Positions 61,712 to 64,000 of a stretch of 64,000 bases of DNA are shown here, in pieces. The stretch spans positions 186,001-250,000 of the forward strand of contig JASJDC010000005.1 of NCBI GenBank assembly GCA_030065235.1. Direction: 5' to 3'. Positions within the stretch are counted from its first letter, which is position 1. The number at the start of each line of letters is the position of its first letter. The stretch is from Alphaproteobacteria bacterium. Its GTDB lineage: Bacteria > Pseudomonadota > Alphaproteobacteria > UBA8366 > Aestuariispiraceae. Both the position numbers and the translations under genes were made by a program. The notes under the pieces were generated by a model. It did not search any database. It saw nothing but the letters and a program-made list of their open reading frames with translations, and was not told the DNA's origin.

Positions 61712-63199
61712 ATGCAGATGCCGGAACCCGATCGCGGCGCGATCGCCAGACGTGAGGAGATCGCCGCCGCCCTACGCGCCATCGTGCCGGGCGAAGGGGT
61801 GATCGTCGATGAGGACGAGCGCCGGCCCTATGAGAGCGATGGCCTCTCCGCCTATCAGACACTGCCGCTGTTGGTGGTCCTGCCGGAGACAGTAGAACAG
61901 GTCTCGCAGGTCCTGCGCTATTGCTTCGAGAATGGGATCAAGGTCGTTCCACGCGGGGCCGGCACGTCGCTATCCGGCGGCGCCTTGCCGCTGGAGGACG
62001 GCGTGCTGTTGGGCCTCGGCAAGTTCAATAGGATCCTCGAGGTCGATTACGACAACCGCTGCGCCCGGGTTCAGCCCGGCGTCACCAATCTGGCGATCAC
62101 CAAGGCGGTCGAGGCGGACGGCTTCTATTATGCGCCCGACCCGTCCAGCCAGATCGCCTGCTCGATCGGCGGCAATGTGGCGGAGAATTCCGGCGGCGTG
62201 CATTGCCTGAAATACGGGCTGACAACCAACAACCTGCTCGGCGTGCAGATCGTCACTATCGACGGTGAGGTGATCGAGATCGGCGGCAAGCATCTCGACT
62301 CGGAGGCCTATGACCTGCTCGGCGTCATGACCGGGTCGGAGGGCTTGTTGGGCGTGGTGACCGAGGTCACCGTGCGCCTGCTGCGGACGCCGGAAACCGC
62401 GCGCGCCGTGCTGCTCGGCTTTGAGACCAGCGAGGCGGCCGGCGATTGCGTCGCCAAGATCATCGGCGCTGGGATCATCCCCGGCGGCATGGAGATGATG
62501 GACAAGCCGGCGATCCACGCCGCCGAGGATTTCGTGCGGGCGGGCTATCCGCTTGATGTCGAAGCCTTGCTGATCGTCGAACTGGACGGGCCGACGCAAG
62601 AGGTCGATTATCTGATTGACCGGGTGCGCGAGATCGCCGATGGCTGCGGCGCGGTCAGCCAGCGGGTCTCCGAGTCCGAGGAAGAGCGGCTGACTTTTTG
62701 GGCCGGGCGCAAGGCGGCTTTTCCCGCCGTCGGCCGAATCTCGCCGGACTATTACTGCATGGACGGCACGATCCCGCGCCACCAATTGCCCAAGGTCCTG
62801 ACTCGGATGAACGAACTATCCAGCCAGTACGGCTTGCGGGTCGCCAATGTCTTCCATGCCGGTGACGGCAACCTGCACCCGCTGATCCTTTATGACGCCA
62901 ACAATCCCGGCGAGTTGGAAAAGGCGGAGGATTTCGGTTCTGATATTTTGAAGTTGTGCGTTGAGGTCGGCGGCGTGCTGACCGGCGAACATGGTGTGGG
63001 CGTTGAGAAACGCGATCTAATGGGGACGATGTTCAGCGAGGCCGACCTGCAGCAGCAGCAGCGCCTGAAATGCGCTTTCGACCCGGGCGGGTTGCTTAAT
63101 CCCGGCAAGGTGTTTCCGACCCTGCATCGCTGCGCCGAACTGGGGCGGATGCATATCCACAAGGGCCAGATGCCCTTCCCCGATATTCCCCGGTTCTAG
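61712..63199 (+). CDS. glcD: Glycolate oxidase subunit GlcD
   Basis: This 495-residue FAD-binding subunit of glycolate oxidase converts glycolate to glyoxylate. The PCMH-type FAD domain contains VPRGAGTSLSGGALP and SIGGNVAENSGGVHCLKYG; the cap domain has FHAGDGNLHPLILYD and LTGEHGVGVEKRDLM. The length and all motifs match GlcD. Two ATGs (61712, 61718) are possible starts. It is distinct from the D-lactate-type enzyme at 15.5 kb. glcE follows 13 bp later and glcF is expected beyond the window. Confidence 0.95.
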   Translation: MQMPEPDRGAIARREEIAAALRAIVPGEGVIVDEDERRPYESDGLSAYQTLPLLVVLPETVEQVSQVLRYCFENGIKVVPRGAGTSLSGGALPLEDGVLLGLGKFNRILEVDYDNRCARVQPGVTNLAITKAVEADGFYYAPDPSSQIACSIGGNVAENSGGVHCLKYGLTTNNLLGVQIVTIDGEVIEIGGKHLDSEAYDLLGVMTGSEGLLGVVTEVTVRLLRTPETARAVLLGFETSEAAGDCVAKIIGAGIIPGGMEMMDKPAIHAAEDFVRAGYPLDVEALLIVELDGPTQEVDYLIDRVREIADGCGAVSQRVSESEEERLTFWAGRKAAFPAVGRISPDYYCMDGTIPRHQLPKVLTRMNELSSQYGLRVANVFHAGDGNLHPLILYDANNPGELEKAEDFGSDILKLCVEVGGVLTGEHGVGVEKRDLMGTMFSEADLQQQQRLKCAFDPGGLLNPGKVFPTLHRCAELGRMHIHKGQMPFPDIPRF

Positions 63200-63212
63200 G
63201 GACGCGGCCGCG

Positions 63213-64000
63213 ATGACGCATTTCACCCCGGAAACGCCGGATCAGGTCCGCGAGGCGGTGGCTTGGGCGGTCTCCGAAGGCGCGCCGCTTTCGGTGCGCG
63301 GGGCGGGGACCAAGGCGTCGGTCGGTCGGCCCATCAATACAAGCCATGAGTTGGATCTGTCGCGCCTGACCGGGATCACGCTGTATGAGGCGGAGGAACT
63401 GATCCTGCAGGCCTGGGCCGGGACGCCGATGTCGGAGATCGAAGCGGCGCTTAGCGCGCGCAACCAGCGCCTGGAATTCGAGCCGCCGAACTATGCGGCT
63501 CTTTTGAAGTCGGACAAAGGCGCCGGGACGCTGGGCGGCGCGGTCGCCGCCAATCTGGCGGGGCCGCGGCGGATCAAGTCGGGCGCCGCGCGCGACCATT
63601 TCCTCGGTTTCGAGGCGGTGTCGGGCCGGGGGGAGGATTTCAAGTCCGGCGGTCGGGTGGTCAAGAACGTCACCGGCTACGACCTTTGTAAACTGATGGC
63701 GGGCTCCTGGGGCACGCTTGGGGTGATGACCCGGATCACAGTGAAGGTCATGCCGGTGGCGGAGAAACAGCGCACAGTGCTGCTCGCGACGGACGACCCG
63801 GAGACGGCGGTTCGGGCGCTGACCGAGGGGCTGAATTCGCCCTATGATCTCTCCGGCGCCGCCTGGGTCCCGACCGCCATCGCGGCGCGGTCGGGTCTGT
63901 CGCTGATATCGGGGCAAGGGTCGGGCGTCGCTGCGCTACGCCTGGACGGGCCGGGACCCTCGGTTGAATATCGCTGCGAGAAACTGCGTCAGATGCTGGG
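63213..64000 (+). CDS. glcE: Glycolate oxidase subunit GlcE (partial, runs off the end)
   Basis: An open frame of at least 262 codons begins MTHFTPETPDQVREAVAWAV and continues to the window edge without a stop. It shows the smaller PCMH FAD domain of GlcE: PLSVRGAGTKASVGRP, then GAGTLGGAVAANLAGPRRIKSGAARDHFLG and RVVKNVTGYDLCKLMAGSWGTLGVMT. GlcE is the accessory FAD subunit of glycolate oxidase. The C-terminal part is beyond the sequence. Confidence 0.93.
   Translation, partial: MTHFTPETPDQVREAVAWAVSEGAPLSVRGAGTKASVGRPINTSHELDLSRLTGITLYEAEELILQAWAGTPMSEIEAALSARNQRLEFEPPNYAALLKSDKGAGTLGGAVAANLAGPRRIKSGAARDHFLGFEAVSGRGEDFKSGGRVVKNVTGYDLCKLMAGSWGTLGVMTRITVKVMPVAEKQRTVLLATDDPETAVRALTEGLNSPYDLSGAAWVPTAIAARSGLSLISGQGSGVAALRLDGPGPSVEYRCEKLRQML

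Overview
The window is 64 kb of GC-rich chromosome from a free-living alphaproteobacterium, probably of the Rhodospirillales/Kiloniellales kind. The strongest taxonomic signals are a circularly permuted two-piece tmRNA gene, an alpha-type SspB, TrcR (DUF1013), DUF4169, a phasin and a ClpS-ClpA pair. No phage, insertion sequence, CRISPR array, rRNA or tRNA was found. About 59 protein genes and one stable RNA gene are packed with short gaps, so this reads as core and metabolic chromosome rather than an island.

Layout. 0-4 kb (minus): a VC_2705-type sodium:solute symporter with its DUF4212 small subunit and a cNMP/CBS/DUF294 regulatory protein. 4.7-10.8 kb (plus): a complete branched-chain amino acid/amide-type ABC transporter (binding protein, two permeases, two ATPases) followed by an ArsH-like flavoprotein. 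10.9-27 kb: single genes on both strands, including PhoX phosphatase, a membrane zinc peptidase, SufE, an FAD-linked dehydrogenase, a large AsmA protein, a CheW protein with an unusual C-terminus, class I fumarase and SspB. 27-32 kb: an orphan soluble histidine kinase, the tmRNA gene, and a divergent cluster made of an Fe-S-type HTH regulator, a Rieske fusion protein and a flavin oxidoreductase. 32-35 kb: thyA-folA, trxB, bactofilin. 35-44 kb: a degenerate kinase-like protein, then quaternary-amine metabolism (gamma-butyrobetaine hydroxylase, betB-betA). 44-52 kb: an aromatic amino acid decarboxylase, then a minus-strand run ending in purine salvage, a hydroxyacid dehydrogenase and a DUF4174 protein. 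52-64 kb: phasin, trcR, clpS-clpA, a lipoprotein protease, an alcohol dehydrogenase, a methyltransferase, rpmJ, and glcD-glcE running off the end.

Functional links. The tmRNA encodes the tag ANDNEEMVAVAA. SspB (ClpXP adaptor), ClpS and ClpA, which deal with tagged proteins, are all in the same window. Choline oxidation (betBA) and carnitine synthesis from gamma-butyrobetaine lie close together. glcDE carries a clean GntR/FCD-type palindrome just upstream.

Most interesting points: (1) a CheW domain fused to what reads as a truncated-haemoglobin fold lacking the proximal histidine; (2) a Rieske domain fused to a roughly 450-residue domain, facing a cysteine-rich regulator and followed by a flavin oxidoreductase; (3) a YegI-like kinase fold with the catalytic residues lost; (4) a promoter, three hairpins and a terminator ahead of rpmJ, which could be a small RNA or an attenuator; (5) paired TGC-rich palindromes bracketing the phasin promoter. 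All family assignments were made by reading the sequence, without database searches.
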